DNA from: VRUE01 sp963702575
Lineage (GTDB): Bacteria; Actinomycetota; Thermoleophilia; Solirubrobacterales; 70-9
Reading direction: 5' to 3'
Length of the DNA stretch: 64,000 nt
NCBI GenBank assembly: GCA_963702575.1
Contig: CAVPCU010000002.1
Coordinates: 434,001-498,000, forward strand
The position numbers and the translations under genes are program-made. Positions 57,332 through 64,000 of this stretch are shown piece by piece (positions within the stretch are counted from its first letter, which is position 1; every line of letters begins with the position of its first letter). The notes beneath the pieces were generated by a model. The model was not told where the DNA came from and ran no database searches. It saw nothing but the letters and a program-made list of their open reading frames with translations.

Positions 57332-58300
57332 GTGAGCGCAGCCCGTTCCGTCGCCGTCGTGGTGCCGAGCTGGAACTCGCGCGAGCTGCTCGCCCGCTGC
57401 CTCGACTCGCTGGCCGAGCAGGGGGCCGAGTTGGAGACGATGGTCATCGACAACGGCTCTACCGACGGCTCGGTCGAGCTGCTGCAGCAGCGGGGGGTGC
57501 CGCACGTCGCCCTGTCCCGCAACACGGGCTTCGCTGCCGCGGTCAACCTCGGTGCCGCCCGCACCGCCGCGGATGCGATCCTCGTCCTCAACGCCGACAC
57601 GATGCTCGAGCCAGGCTGCGTGGGGGCGCTGCTCGACGCGCTCCGCGCAGATTCGTCCCTGGGCGGCGTACAGCCCCGCATCCTCCAGCTCGAGGACGCC
57701 CCCGGCCCGCCGGGCCCACTCGCCCTGGCCCGCCTCTACAGCGCCGGCCAGGCCCTGACCCGCGACGGGCGCGCGTTCGAGCTCGGCGCGGGCGAGGAGC
57801 AGCGCCCCGAGTTGCTCGCCCCGCGGGAGATCTTCGGCGTCTGCGGCGCCGCCTGCCTGTTGCGGCGTGAGCTCTTCGCCGAGCTTGGCGGCTACGACGA
57901 GCGTTACTTCGCCTTCTACGAGGACGTCGACCTGAATGTGCGCGCCCAGATCGCCGGCTGGAGCTTCGGCTACGTGCCGGAGGCGGTCGTTTGGCACGTC
58001 GGCAACGCCTCGTGGACGGAGGGCTTCGCCCGCCCGGGCGCCGAGAACGCCCGCCTCGTCGCCCGCAACCGCCTCGCCACCCAGGTCAAGTTCATGCCCG
58101 CGAGCGCGCTGCCGCGGATCGCCGCGGTCGAGGCCGGCGCGCTGGCCCGTGCCGTCCGGCAGCACCGCTTCCTCGCCACCCTGCGAGGCAAGCTCAGCGC
58201 CCTGCGCTTGCTCCCGTCCCTCCTGGCCGAGCGCCGCCGCCTGAGCCGCAGCGGCGATTCGTCCCGCCCCCGCCGCTGGCTGGGACGTGCCGCACTTTAG
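57332..58300 (+). CDS. GT2 rhamnosyltransferase-like (WbbL type)
   Basis: 322 residues from GTG 57332. SVAVVVPSWNSRELLARCLD, MVIDNGSTDGSVELLQQ, NTGFAAAVNLGAART and ILVLNADTMLEPG (D-x-D) are the GT2 core; GVCGAACLLRRELFAELGGY followed by FAFYEDVDLNVRAQIAGW (E-D-x-D) is typical of WbbL-like rhamnosyltransferases. With dTDP-rhamnose made next door, rhamnose transfer is likely. The stop codon TAG lies inside the left arm of a long inverted repeat (58282-58298). Confidence 0.85.
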   Translation: MSAARSVAVVVPSWNSRELLARCLDSLAEQGAELETMVIDNGSTDGSVELLQQRGVPHVALSRNTGFAAAVNLGAARTAADAILVLNADTMLEPGCVGALLDALRADSSLGGVQPRILQLEDAPGPPGPLALARLYSAGQALTRDGRAFELGAGEEQRPELLAPREIFGVCGAACLLRRELFAELGGYDERYFAFYEDVDLNVRAQIAGWSFGYVPEAVVWHVGNASWTEGFARPGAENARLVARNRLATQVKFMPASALPRIAAVEAGALARAVRQHRFLATLRGKLSALRLLPSLLAERRRLSRSGDSSRPRRWLGRAAL

Positions 58301-58335
58301 AGGCCACTATGGGTACTCAAAGTGCGGCACGTCCC
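58282..58335. repeat. 17-bp perfect inverted repeat between convergent glycosyltransferase genes
   Basis: GGGACGTGCCGCACTTT (58282-58298) and its exact complement AAAGTGCGGCACGTCCC (58319-58335) are separated by 20 bases. The stem would be very stable in RNA from either strand. It contains the stop of the plus-strand gene and lies 9 bp from the stop of the minus-strand gene, so it could end both transcripts, though there is no T-run; a REP-like dispersed palindrome is the alternative. Confidence 0.8.
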
Positions 58336-58343
58336 GCGGTGCT

Positions 58344-59273
58344 TCATGCGCGGCGCTGCCGGCGGATGCTCAGCGCCTGATGTAGCCCGATGTCGAGCAG
58401 GGCGCTCTCGTCGACCCCCCGCCGCGGCAGCCCGGCGCCGTCGCGCCAGCCGCGCAGGCGGCCGCGCAGGCCGGCGACGGTGCGGTCGCGGAGGAGCTGG
58501 CCGGCGCAGAGCGTGCCCTCGGCGGCGAGGACCCGCAGCGCCTGCCGTGGGCTCGACATCACGCCGTAGCGGTGCAGCATGTAGCCGCGGCTCCAGCCGC
58601 TGTGGCCGTACTTGAAACCGCTGGCGGCGCCGCTGCTGGCGGAGTAGGCGTGGACCGCGCGGGCGCCGGGAGCGAGCGCGCAGCGGGCGCCGGCGGCGCG
58701 CAGCCGCAGGGCCAGGTCGAGGTCCTCGTAGTAGAGGAAGATGCGCTCGTCGAAGCCGCCCACGGCGCGGAAGGCGTCGAGTCGGTAGAGCGCCGCGCCG
58801 CCGGTCGGGCCGAGCGGAGGGGCGGCTCCTTCCAGCGCCGACAGCGGCTCGCCGTGCAGGTGGTCGAAGCCCATCAGGGTGCAGTCGGCGATCACGCCGG
58901 CCGAGTCGATCAGCTCCGGCGCGGCCTCCTGCAGGAGGACTCCGGCGACCATCTCCGCGCCCCCGTCGGCCGCCTCCAGCATCGCCTCGACGAAGCGCGG
59001 CTCGCACTCGACGTCGTTGTTGAGCAGCAGGACCGGGTCTCCCGGTCGCGCCTCGATCGCCCGGTTGAGCGCCGGGCCGAAGCCCAGGTTCCGCTCCAGC
59101 TCGACCAGGCCGACCTCTCCGAAGCGCTCGCGCAGCAACTCCGGCGAGCCGTCGCTGGAGCCGTTGTCGGCGACGACGACCTCGATCGGCCGCGTCTGCT
59201 CGCGCAGGCTGAGCAGCGCCCGCTCCAGGCGCGCGAACCCGTTGAAGTGGGGGATGTAGACCGTCGGTCGCAC
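58344..59273 (-). CDS. GT2 rhamnosyltransferase-like glycosyltransferase
   Basis: 309 residues from GTG 59273. VRPTVYIPHFNGFARLERAL, VVVADNGSSDGSPELL, NLGFGPALNRAIE, VLLLNNDVECEPRF (D-x-E) and FLYYEDLDLALRLRAAGARC are the GT2/WbbL pattern. The C-terminal region (GYMLHRYGVMSSPRQALRVL) is partly amphipathic and may sit on the membrane. Upstream frames run into the divergent rmlA promoter region without similarity. Confidence 0.85.
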   Translation of the reverse strand: MRPTVYIPHFNGFARLERALLSLREQTRPIEVVVADNGSSDGSPELLRERFGEVGLVELERNLGFGPALNRAIEARPGDPVLLLNNDVECEPRFVEAMLEAADGGAEMVAGVLLQEAAPELIDSAGVIADCTLMGFDHLHGEPLSALEGAAPPLGPTGGAALYRLDAFRAVGGFDERIFLYYEDLDLALRLRAAGARCALAPGARAVHAYSASSGAASGFKYGHSGWSRGYMLHRYGVMSSPRQALRVLAAEGTLCAGQLLRDRTVAGLRGRLRGWRDGAGLPRRGVDESALLDIGLHQALSIRRQRRA

Positions 59274-59316
59274 TGTCGTCGCAAAGCCTCGCGGCCCCGG
59301 TAGGGTTGCAGCCTCG

Positions 59317-60396
59317 ATGGAGGCCCTGAAGGGACTGATTCTCTCCGGCGGCGCGGGGACCCGCCTGCGGCCGATCACGCACACCTCGGCCAAGCAGCTC
59401 GTCCCGGTCGCCAACAAACCCGTGCTCTTCTACGGGATCGAGGCCCTGGTCGAGGCCGGCGTGAAGGAGATCGGGATCATCATCGCGCCGGAGACCGGCG
59501 AGGAGATCCGAGAGGCGGCCGGGGACGGGTCGCGGTTCGGCGCCGCCAAGATCACCTACATCGTCCAGGACAAGCCCGCCGGGCTCGCCCACGCGGTGCT
59601 GACCGCGGAGGAGTTCATCGGCGGCTCGCCCTTCGTCATGTACCTCGGCGACAATCTGCTCGCCGACGGCCTGCGCGGCCTGGTCGCGACCTTCCGCGAG
59701 TCCGAACCGGACGCGCTCATCCTCCTCACGCCGGTCTCCGACCCCAGCTCCTACGGCGTCGCCGAGCTCGACGGCGACAAGGTCGTCCGCCTGGTCGAGA
59801 AGCCGAAGGACCCGCCGTCGAACCTCGCCCTGGTCGGCGTCTACCTCTTCGGCCCGCCGATCTTCGAGGCGGCGCGCTCGCTGGAGCCCTCCTGGCGCGG
59901 CGAGTACGAGATCACCGAGGCGATCCAGAAGCTGATCGAGGACGGGCTGGAGGTCCAGTCCGAGGTGGTCAGCGGGTGGTGGAAGGACACCGGCCAGCTC
60001 GCCGACATGCTCGAGGCCAACCGGCTGGTGCTGGAGGAGATCGAGCCGCGGATCGAGGGCGAGGTCGACGAGTCCTCGCGGGTTGAGGGACGGGTCGTGA
60101 TCGAGGCCGGCGCGAAGGTGTCCGGCTCGGTCGTGCGCGGGCCGGCGGTGATCGGCGCCGGCGCCCGGATCGAGGACGCCTACGTCGGCCCCTACACCTC
60201 GATCGGCGACGAGGTCGCCATCCGCCGCTCGGAAATCGAGCACTCGATCGTCCTCGCCGGCTCGCTCGTGCAGGACCTCGAGACGCGGATGGAGGCGAGC
60301 CTGCTCGGCCGCGAAGTCAAGCTCACGCGCAGCGAGGGGCGGCCGAGGACGCTGCAGATGCTGGTCGGCGACAAGTCGGAGATCAAGATCGTCTGA
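59317..60396 (+). CDS. rmlA: Glucose-1-phosphate thymidylyltransferase, long form (RmlA)
   Basis: 359 residues. LILSGGAGTRLRPITHTSAK is the nucleotide-binding signature, QLVPVANKPVLFYGIEALVE and MYLGDNLLADG (Mg-binding D) follow, and VVSGWWKDTGQLADMLEAN is the RmlA C-terminal part of the core. Residues about 250-350 (VEGRVVIEAGAKVSGSVVRG, GPYTSIGDEVAIRRSEIEHS) form a left-handed beta-helix, as in StrD-type long forms. It makes dTDP-glucose, step one of dTDP-rhamnose synthesis, and is first gene of the rml operon. TAGGGT lies 10 bases before the ATG. Confidence 0.92.
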   Translation: MEALKGLILSGGAGTRLRPITHTSAKQLVPVANKPVLFYGIEALVEAGVKEIGIIIAPETGEEIREAAGDGSRFGAAKITYIVQDKPAGLAHAVLTAEEFIGGSPFVMYLGDNLLADGLRGLVATFRESEPDALILLTPVSDPSSYGVAELDGDKVVRLVEKPKDPPSNLALVGVYLFGPPIFEAARSLEPSWRGEYEITEAIQKLIEDGLEVQSEVVSGWWKDTGQLADMLEANRLVLEEIEPRIEGEVDESSRVEGRVVIEAGAKVSGSVVRGPAVIGAGARIEDAYVGPYTSIGDEVAIRRSEIEHSIVLAGSLVQDLETRMEASLLGREVKLTRSEGRPRTLQMLVGDKSEIKIV

Positions 60397-60409
60397 TGGG
60401 CGGCTCGCG

Positions 60410-61264
60410 GTGAAGCTGCTCCTCACCGGGGCTGCCGGGATGCTGGGCCGCGACGTGATGCTCGCCGCCGACAACGCCGGCCACGAGGTCGTCGGCTTCG
60501 GCCACACCGAGCTCGACGTCACCGACGCCGACGCGGTCAGCACCAAGCTCGAGGCCGAGCGCCCGGCCGTCGTCATCGGCTGCGCCGCGTGGACCGACGT
60601 CGACGGCGCCGAGGACGCCGAGCCCGCCGCGACCAGGGTCAACGGCGAGGGCGCCGGCAACGTCGCCGCGGCCGCCGCCTCGGTCGACGCGTCGGTCGTC
60701 TACGTCTCCAGCGACTACGTCTTCGACGGCAGCAAGGCGGCGCCCTACGTCGAGACCGACCAGACGGCGCCGCTCTCGGCCTATGGGCGCAGCAAGCTCG
60801 CCGGCGAGGAGGCGACCCGCGCCGCCAACAAGCGCCACTTCGTCGTCCGCTCGGCCGGGCTGTTCGGCACCGGTGGGGCCAACTTCGTCGAGACGATGCT
60901 GCGGCTGGCCGCCGACCACGGCGAGGTCCTGGTCGTCCGCGACCAGGTCACCTCGCCGACCTACACCTGGCACCTCGCCTATGGCATCGTGCGCCTGATC
61001 GAGGGGGTCGAGTTCGGCATCCACCACATGGCAGCGGCCGGGGCTTGCTCCTGGTATGAGTTCGCGAGCGAGATCTTCGAGCAGGCGAAGGTCGAGTGCA
61101 AGGTGATGTCGGCGACGACCGAGATGCTCGGCCGCCCGGCGCCCCGCCCGGCCTTCTCGGCCCTCGCCAGCCAGCGCGAGCACGCGATCGAGTTGCCCTC
61201 CTGGCAGGACGGCCTCGGCGCCTACCTGGCGCAGCGCCGGGCCGAGACGGAGGCAACCGCGTGA
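60410..61264 (+). CDS. rmlD: dTDP-4-dehydrorhamnose reductase (RmlD)
   Basis: 284 residues, GTG start 13 bases after rmlA. LLLTGAAGMLGRDVMLAADN is the NADPH motif; VVYVSSDYVFDGSKAAPYVE, PLSAYGRSKLAGEEATRAA (Y-x3-K) and VVRSAGLFGTGGANFVETML are the usual RmlD segments. It reduces dTDP-4-keto-rhamnose to dTDP-L-rhamnose, the last step. The stop overlaps rmlB as GTGA. Confidence 0.92.
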   Translation: MKLLLTGAAGMLGRDVMLAADNAGHEVVGFGHTELDVTDADAVSTKLEAERPAVVIGCAAWTDVDGAEDAEPAATRVNGEGAGNVAAAAASVDASVVYVSSDYVFDGSKAAPYVETDQTAPLSAYGRSKLAGEEATRAANKRHFVVRSAGLFGTGGANFVETMLRLAADHGEVLVVRDQVTSPTYTWHLAYGIVRLIEGVEFGIHHMAAAGACSWYEFASEIFEQAKVECKVMSATTEMLGRPAPRPAFSALASQREHAIELPSWQDGLGAYLAQRRAETEATA

Positions 61265-62244
61265 AGATCCTCGTCACCGGCGCCGCCGGCTTCATCGGCT
61301 CGACCTACGTGCGCCTGATCGAGGGCGAGCACGAGGTACGGGTGCTCGACAAGCTCACCTACGCGGGTCGCCGCGAGAACCTGCCCGAGGGGGTCGAGCT
61401 CGTGGTCGGCGCGATCGAGGACCCGGCGGTCGTGCGGGAGGCGATGGAGGGCCGCGACGCGGTCGTCAACTTCGCCGCCGAGTCCCACGTCGACCGCTCG
61501 ATCGAGGACCAGGACGCCTTCGCCCGCACCCACGTGATCGGCACCGGCACGCTGCTCGACGCGGCTCGCGAGCTCGGCGTCGGCCGCTACCTGCAGGTCT
61601 CCACCGACGAGGTCTACGGCTCGATCGAGTCGGGCTCCTTCACCGAGACCTCGCCGATCGATCCCTCCTCGCCCTACTCGGCGACCAAGGCCGCCGGCGA
61701 CCTGCTCGTCTCCGCCCACGTCCACACCTACGGCATCGAGGCCTCGATCGTGCGCGGCTCCAACAACTACGGCCCGCGCCAGTACCCGGAGAAGTTGATT
61801 CCCCTGACGATCTTGAACGCGATCCACGGCGACTCGCTGCCGATCTACGGAGACGGAAGGCAGGTCCGCAACTGGCTCTACGTCGAGGACTTCTGCCGCG
61901 GCATCCACACCGTGCTGATGAAGGGCCGCGCCGGCGAGGCATACAACGTCGGCGGCCCCGACGAGTGCGAGAACATCGAGGTGGTCAGGCGGGTGATCGA
62001 GCTGACCGGGGCGGAGGAGTCGCAGATCGAGTACGTCAAGGACCGGCCCGGCCACGACCGCCGCTACTCGCTCTCCTCGGCGAAGCTGCGGGAGGAGCTC
62101 GGCTGGGAGGCGCAGGTCCACTTCGCCGAGGGGCTGGAGCGGACGGTGCGGTGGTACCGCGAGAACGAGGAGTGGTGGGCGCCGATCCGCTCCGGCGAGT
62201 ACCGCGCCTATTACGAGAAGCAGTACGGCAAGGCGCTCGGCTGA
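61261..62244 (+). CDS. rmlB: dTDP-glucose 4,6-dehydratase (RmlB)
   Basis: 327 residues, GTG start in the GTGA overlap. ILVTGAAGFIGSTYVRLI, LDKLTYAGRRENL, NFAAESHVDRSIED, STDEVYGSIESGSF (T-D-E catalytic), SPYSATKAAGDLLV (Y-x3-K), SNNYGPRQYPEKLIPL and GDGRQVRNWLYVEDFCRGI are all diagnostic. It converts dTDP-glucose to the 4-keto-6-deoxy sugar. Overlaps rmlC as TGATG. Confidence 0.95.
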   Translation: MKILVTGAAGFIGSTYVRLIEGEHEVRVLDKLTYAGRRENLPEGVELVVGAIEDPAVVREAMEGRDAVVNFAAESHVDRSIEDQDAFARTHVIGTGTLLDAARELGVGRYLQVSTDEVYGSIESGSFTETSPIDPSSPYSATKAAGDLLVSAHVHTYGIEASIVRGSNNYGPRQYPEKLIPLTILNAIHGDSLPIYGDGRQVRNWLYVEDFCRGIHTVLMKGRAGEAYNVGGPDECENIEVVRRVIELTGAEESQIEYVKDRPGHDRRYSLSSAKLREELGWEAQVHFAEGLERTVRWYRENEEWWAPIRSGEYRAYYEKQYGKALG

Positions 62245-62792
62245 TGCCCCGCCGGCTGGGGACCAAGCTCGACGGCGTCGTCCTGCTCGAGCCGCAGGTC
62301 CACGGCGACGAGCGCGGCTTCATGGTCGAGACCTACAGCCGCGACGCCTGGGCGGAGCTCGGCGTCGGGGTCGAGTTCGTCCAGCACAACCACTCCCGCT
62401 CGGGCAAGGGAACGCTGCGCGGGATCCACTTCCAGACCGAGCCGGGCCAGGCCAAGCTGGTGCGCTGCCCCCGCGGCAGGGTCTTCGACGTCGCCGTCGA
62501 CCTGCGCCGCGACTCGCCCACCTACGGGCAGTGGGAGGGCTACGAGCTCGACGACGAGCGCCACCGCCAGCTCTTCGTCCCGGCTGGCTTCGGCCACGGC
62601 TTCGCCGTGCTCAGCGACGTCGCCGACGTCGCCTACCAGCTCTCCAGCCTCTACGACCCCGCCACCGAGTCCGGCATCGCCTGGGATGACCCCGACATCG
62701 GCGTCGAGTGGCCGGTCGCCGAGCCGCTCTTGAGCGAGCGGGACAAGACCGCCCCCAGCCTCGCCGAGATGGCCGAGACCCTGCCGTTCTGA
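62244..62792 (+). CDS. rmlC: dTDP-4-dehydrorhamnose 3,5-epimerase (RmlC)
   Basis: 182 residues, cupin fold. HGDERGFMVETYSRDAW, FVQHNHSRSGKGTLRGIHFQ (catalytic His in RGIHFQ), KLVRCPRGRVFDVAVDLRRD, FVPAGFGHGFAVLSDVADV and GIAWDDPDIGVEWP are hallmarks. It epimerises C3 and C5, completing the pathway with rmlA, rmlB and rmlD. The gene order A-D-B-C is compact and the operon probably ends here: an AT-rich region and an RNA gene follow. Confidence 0.95.
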   Translation: MPRRLGTKLDGVVLLEPQVHGDERGFMVETYSRDAWAELGVGVEFVQHNHSRSGKGTLRGIHFQTEPGQAKLVRCPRGRVFDVAVDLRRDSPTYGQWEGYELDDERHRQLFVPAGFGHGFAVLSDVADVAYQLSSLYDPATESGIAWDDPDIGVEWPVAEPLLSERDKTAPSLAEMAETLPF

Positions 62793-62821
62793 CTCGCCGG
62801 CTGTCAACTCACCCGTTCTGT

Positions 62822-62892
62822 CACAGAACATACACAGAAGTGAAAAAAGAATGTGTCAATTGAAGGTTCTCGATTTCACCATGCGATTTCAC
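62822..62892. promoter_or_regulatory. AT-rich direct-repeat region upstream of the tRNA-like gene
   Basis: CACAGAA occurs at 62822-62828 and 62833-62839 (11 bp apart) and CGATTTCAC at 62871-62879 and 62884-62892 (13 bp apart). GTGAAA at 62840 mirrors the TTTCAC of the latter. The stretch is far richer in A/T than its surroundings. Repeats this close to a -10 box suggest binding of a regulator, or a transferred segment. Confidence 0.45.
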
Positions 62893-62895
62893 TGC

Positions 62896-62901
62896 TAGCG
62901 T
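62896..62901 (+). promoter_or_regulatory. -10 box of the tRNA-like RNA
   Basis: TAGCGT, 8 bases before the first acceptor base at 62910. If spacing is as at the leaderless genes, transcription begins at or next to position 1 of the RNA, so no 5' leader would need RNase P. TTTCAC at 62874-62879 is a weak -35 candidate 16 bp upstream. Confidence 0.45.
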
Positions 62902-62909
62902 CGCCGGCA

Positions 62910-62997
62910 GGAGGGCGAAGGAGCACAGGTGTGCCTAGATGGCTGACACCCATCTGTCCGTTAACCAGCGGATCCGGTTCGAGTCCGGCGCCCTCCG
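62910..62997 (+). tRNA. Unusual class-II tRNA-like RNA, 8/4 acceptor branch, anticodon GAC
   Basis: Acceptor GGAGGGCG (62910-62917) pairs with CGCCCTCC (62989-62996): 8 bp. T-arm CCGG-TTCGAGT-CCGG (62974-62988) has only 4 bp, so the branch is 8+4=12. D-arm: a GCAC/GTGC-type stem (62923-62934) with GG in a 4-base loop. Anticodon arm GATGG-CTGACAC-CCATC (62938-62954), U33 present, anticodon GAC (62945-62947). Long variable arm TCCG/CGGA (62957-62972). Discriminator G at 62997; CCA not encoded. Long variable arm and G73 are serine-tRNA traits, while GAC is a valine anticodon. 8/4 branches are known from unusual bacterial 'allo-tRNAs'. It could be a real tRNA or a tRNA mimic. Confidence 0.72.
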
Positions 62998-63011
62998 CAT
63001 AGGCTCGTCGA

Positions 63012-63106
63012 AAGCGGGTCGAGTCGGGGGCGGCCGTGGTAACCTCGAGGCACGGGTGTCAGCTGTCTGCGGGGTGGTTCCCCGCTTCGCCAGACTCGAC
63101 CCGCTT
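63012..63106 (+). ncRNA. Folded RNA segment downstream of the tRNA-like gene, with anti-anticodon sequence
   Basis: AAGCGGGTCGAGTC (63012-63025) pairs perfectly with GACTCGACCCGCTT (63093-63106). Inside are hairpins CCGTG/CACGG (63034-63055) and GCGGGG-TGGTT-CCCCGC (63069-63085). The joining strand 63056-63062 (GTGTCAG) is the exact complement of the 7-base anticodon loop CTGACAC, and pairing can extend to 16 bp (63054-63069 with 62936-62951, three G-U). The right closing arm overlaps the terminator stem, so the two folds exclude each other. Confidence 0.6.
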
Positions 63107-63128
63107 CGGCGGGTCTTGTCGTTCTTGG
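63098..63128 (+). terminator. Intrinsic terminator after the tRNA-like/folded RNA unit
   Basis: GACCCGC-TTCG-GCGGGTC (63098-63115), a 7-bp stem with a UUCG tetraloop, followed by TTGTCGTTCTT. It ends plus-strand transcription 30 bp before the stop of the convergent GT2 gene. Confidence 0.75.
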
Positions 63129-63158
63129 AGCCCCGCACACGACTGTGCGCATGCAGAG

Positions 63159-64000
63159 CTACTGCGGCTTGGCGTTTCCGAGCGCGGTGATCGCGAGGCT
63201 GGTCGCCAGTTTCGCGCCGATGCCTACGTAGACGGCGGCGTTGACGAGGTGGTTGTGCTCGGGGGCGTCGAAGCGGCGGTAGAAGCGGCCCATGCCGCGG
63301 TGGAAGGCGACCTCCTGGCGCAGGGCGCGGCGGGCGCCGCTGGAGCCGCCCTTGACGTGCAGGGCCGTGCCGGCCGGCTCGTAGAACACCTTCCAGCCGG
63401 CGTCCCAGAAGCGGTGGCACCAGTCGAGGTCCTCCATGTAGAGCCAGTAGCCCTCGTCGAGCAGGCCGACCTCGCGCACCGCCTCGGTGCGGCAGAGCAT
63501 GAAGGCGCCGTTGACAGCGTCGACCTCGCCTGGCTCGTCGTCGCCCAGGTGCGTCGCCCGGTACTGGCTGAGCGCCCCCCCGGCGCCGTCGTCGCGGCCG
63601 ATCCCGGTGAAGTGGGCCAGTGCGCTCAGCGGCGTCGGGAAGGAGCGCTTGCAGGCGTGGTCGAGCTCGCCGCTCGCGGTCACCAGCTTGACCCCGACCA
63701 TGCCGATGCGAGGCTCGGAGCGCAGCCGCGCCAGCGCCGCGTCGAGCGTCCCTGCGTGGACCTCGGTGTCGGGGTTGAGCAGCAGCACGGCGCCCGCCTC
63801 GACCTCGCGCAGCGCCAGGTTGTTGGCGGCGGAGAAGCCGATGTTGGCGCAGCGCACGAGCCGCACCGCCGGGAACTCGCGCTCGACCATCTCGGGGGTG
63901 GCGTCGAGGCTGCCGCTGTCGACCACGGTCACGCGCACGCCCCCGGCCGGCGGGTGCTCGGCGAGCGAGCGCAGGCAGCGGCGCAGCAGCCCCTCAGCGC
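63159..64000 (-). CDS. GT2 glycosyltransferase (rhamnosyltransferase-like), 5' end outside window
   Basis: The frame stays open to the right edge; about 280 C-terminal residues are present. VRVTVVDSGSLDATPEMVER, NIGFSAANNLALREVEAGAV, LLLNPDTEVHAGTL (D-x-E), AVNGAFMLCRTEAVREVGLL and WLYMEDLDWCHRFWDAGWKV (E-D-x-D) are the GT2/WbbL pattern. YEPAGTALHVKGGSSGARR and the amphipathic C-terminus are typical. It probably adds a sugar to the same surface glycan. The stop TAG at 63159-63161 faces the terminator of the tRNA-like RNA. Confidence 0.87.
   Translation of the reverse strand, partial: AEGLLRRCLRSLAEHPPAGGVRVTVVDSGSLDATPEMVEREFPAVRLVRCANIGFSAANNLALREVEAGAVLLLNPDTEVHAGTLDAALARLRSEPRIGMVGVKLVTASGELDHACKRSFPTPLSALAHFTGIGRDDGAGGALSQYRATHLGDDEPGEVDAVNGAFMLCRTEAVREVGLLDEGYWLYMEDLDWCHRFWDAGWKVFYEPAGTALHVKGGSSGARRALRQEVAFHRGMGRFYRRFDAPEHNHLVNAAVYVGIGAKLATSLAITALGNAKPQ

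Noticed and set aside
58282..58335. Transposon terminal inverted repeats
   Set aside because: Only 20 bases separate the arms, no transposase is present, and no target duplication is seen.
62910..62997. Selenocysteine tRNA (SelC)
   Set aside because: The 8-bp acceptor, G73 and long variable arm fit, but the anticodon loop CTGACAC gives GAC, not UCA, and no selA, selB or SECIS-like element is present.
62910..62997. Ordinary tRNA with a 7/5 branch
   Set aside because: A fifth T-stem pair would be T62973 with C62989, a mismatch, whereas C62989 pairs with G62917 to extend the acceptor to 8 bp.

Overview
The window is GC-rich (about 70%) bacterial chromosome with dense genes and many 1-4 base start/stop overlaps. 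A fused PafB-PafC (WYL) regulator, a secreted protein with the 'NKKKGTA...VPGPG' beta-domain common in Solirubrobacterales, a DtxR-family regulator with a C-terminal SH3-like domain, and many actinobacterial toxin-antitoxin genes suggest a Thermoleophilia/Solirubrobacterales actinobacterium. That assignment is an inference; there is no rRNA here.

Layout. (1) 1-7.2 kb: housekeeping genes, namely an aminotransferase end, a MntR-type regulator, a HAD phosphatase, a divergent dihydropteroate synthase, a MrfA/Hrq1-like helicase, a coiled-coil membrane protein and a secreted GH15 enzyme. (2) 7.2-14.4 kb: an island inserted in a tRNA-Phe(GAA) gene. A 43-bp direct repeat (7239-7281 and 14337-14379) marks attL and attR. 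It carries a HEPN Abi-like gene, a Mug-like glycosylase, an integrase relic, an orphan antitoxin, DUF2293, an HTH/nucleotidyltransferase pair, VapBC and two copies of a ~150-bp end repeat. (3) 14.4-19.9 kb: more toxin-antitoxin genes (orphan RHH antitoxin, antitoxin+PIN, Fic, DUF6036 pair) among metabolic genes. (4) 19.9-30.5 kb: fluoride riboswitch with two crcB genes, YhaM-like exonuclease, PafBC fusion, MBL hydrolase, penicillin acylase, DUF1906 protein, Phd/PIN pair and a flavin-type oxidase. (5) 30.5-64 kb: a large surface-polysaccharide locus. It has glycosyltransferases (GT2, GT4, GT39-like), sugar epimerases, a polysaccharide pyruvyl transferase, a PP-loop/GT2 fusion, a Wzm/Wzt ABC exporter and a complete dTDP-L-rhamnose operon (rmlA-rmlD-rmlB-rmlC).

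Two RNA-level observations stand out. First, at least sixteen genes begin 6-8 bases after a TAnnnT -10 box; the fluoride riboswitch and a tRNA-like RNA start at the same spacing, so leaderless mRNAs look common. Second, between rmlC and the last gene (62910-62997) lies a class-II tRNA-like RNA with an 8-bp acceptor/4-bp T-stem branch, a long variable arm, G73 and a GAC (Val) anticodon. A folded segment and terminator follow, and 16 bases downstream can pair with its anticodon arm. This is the best candidate for an undescribed system.

Several genes (HAD, helicase, both epimerases at 36.4-38.6 kb, GT2 at 38.6 kb, methyltransferase and GT2 at 44.3-46.6 kb) are broken by mostly one-base G/C insertions although protein similarity continues across each break. 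I treat them as intact genes in error-rich sequence rather than pseudogenes.
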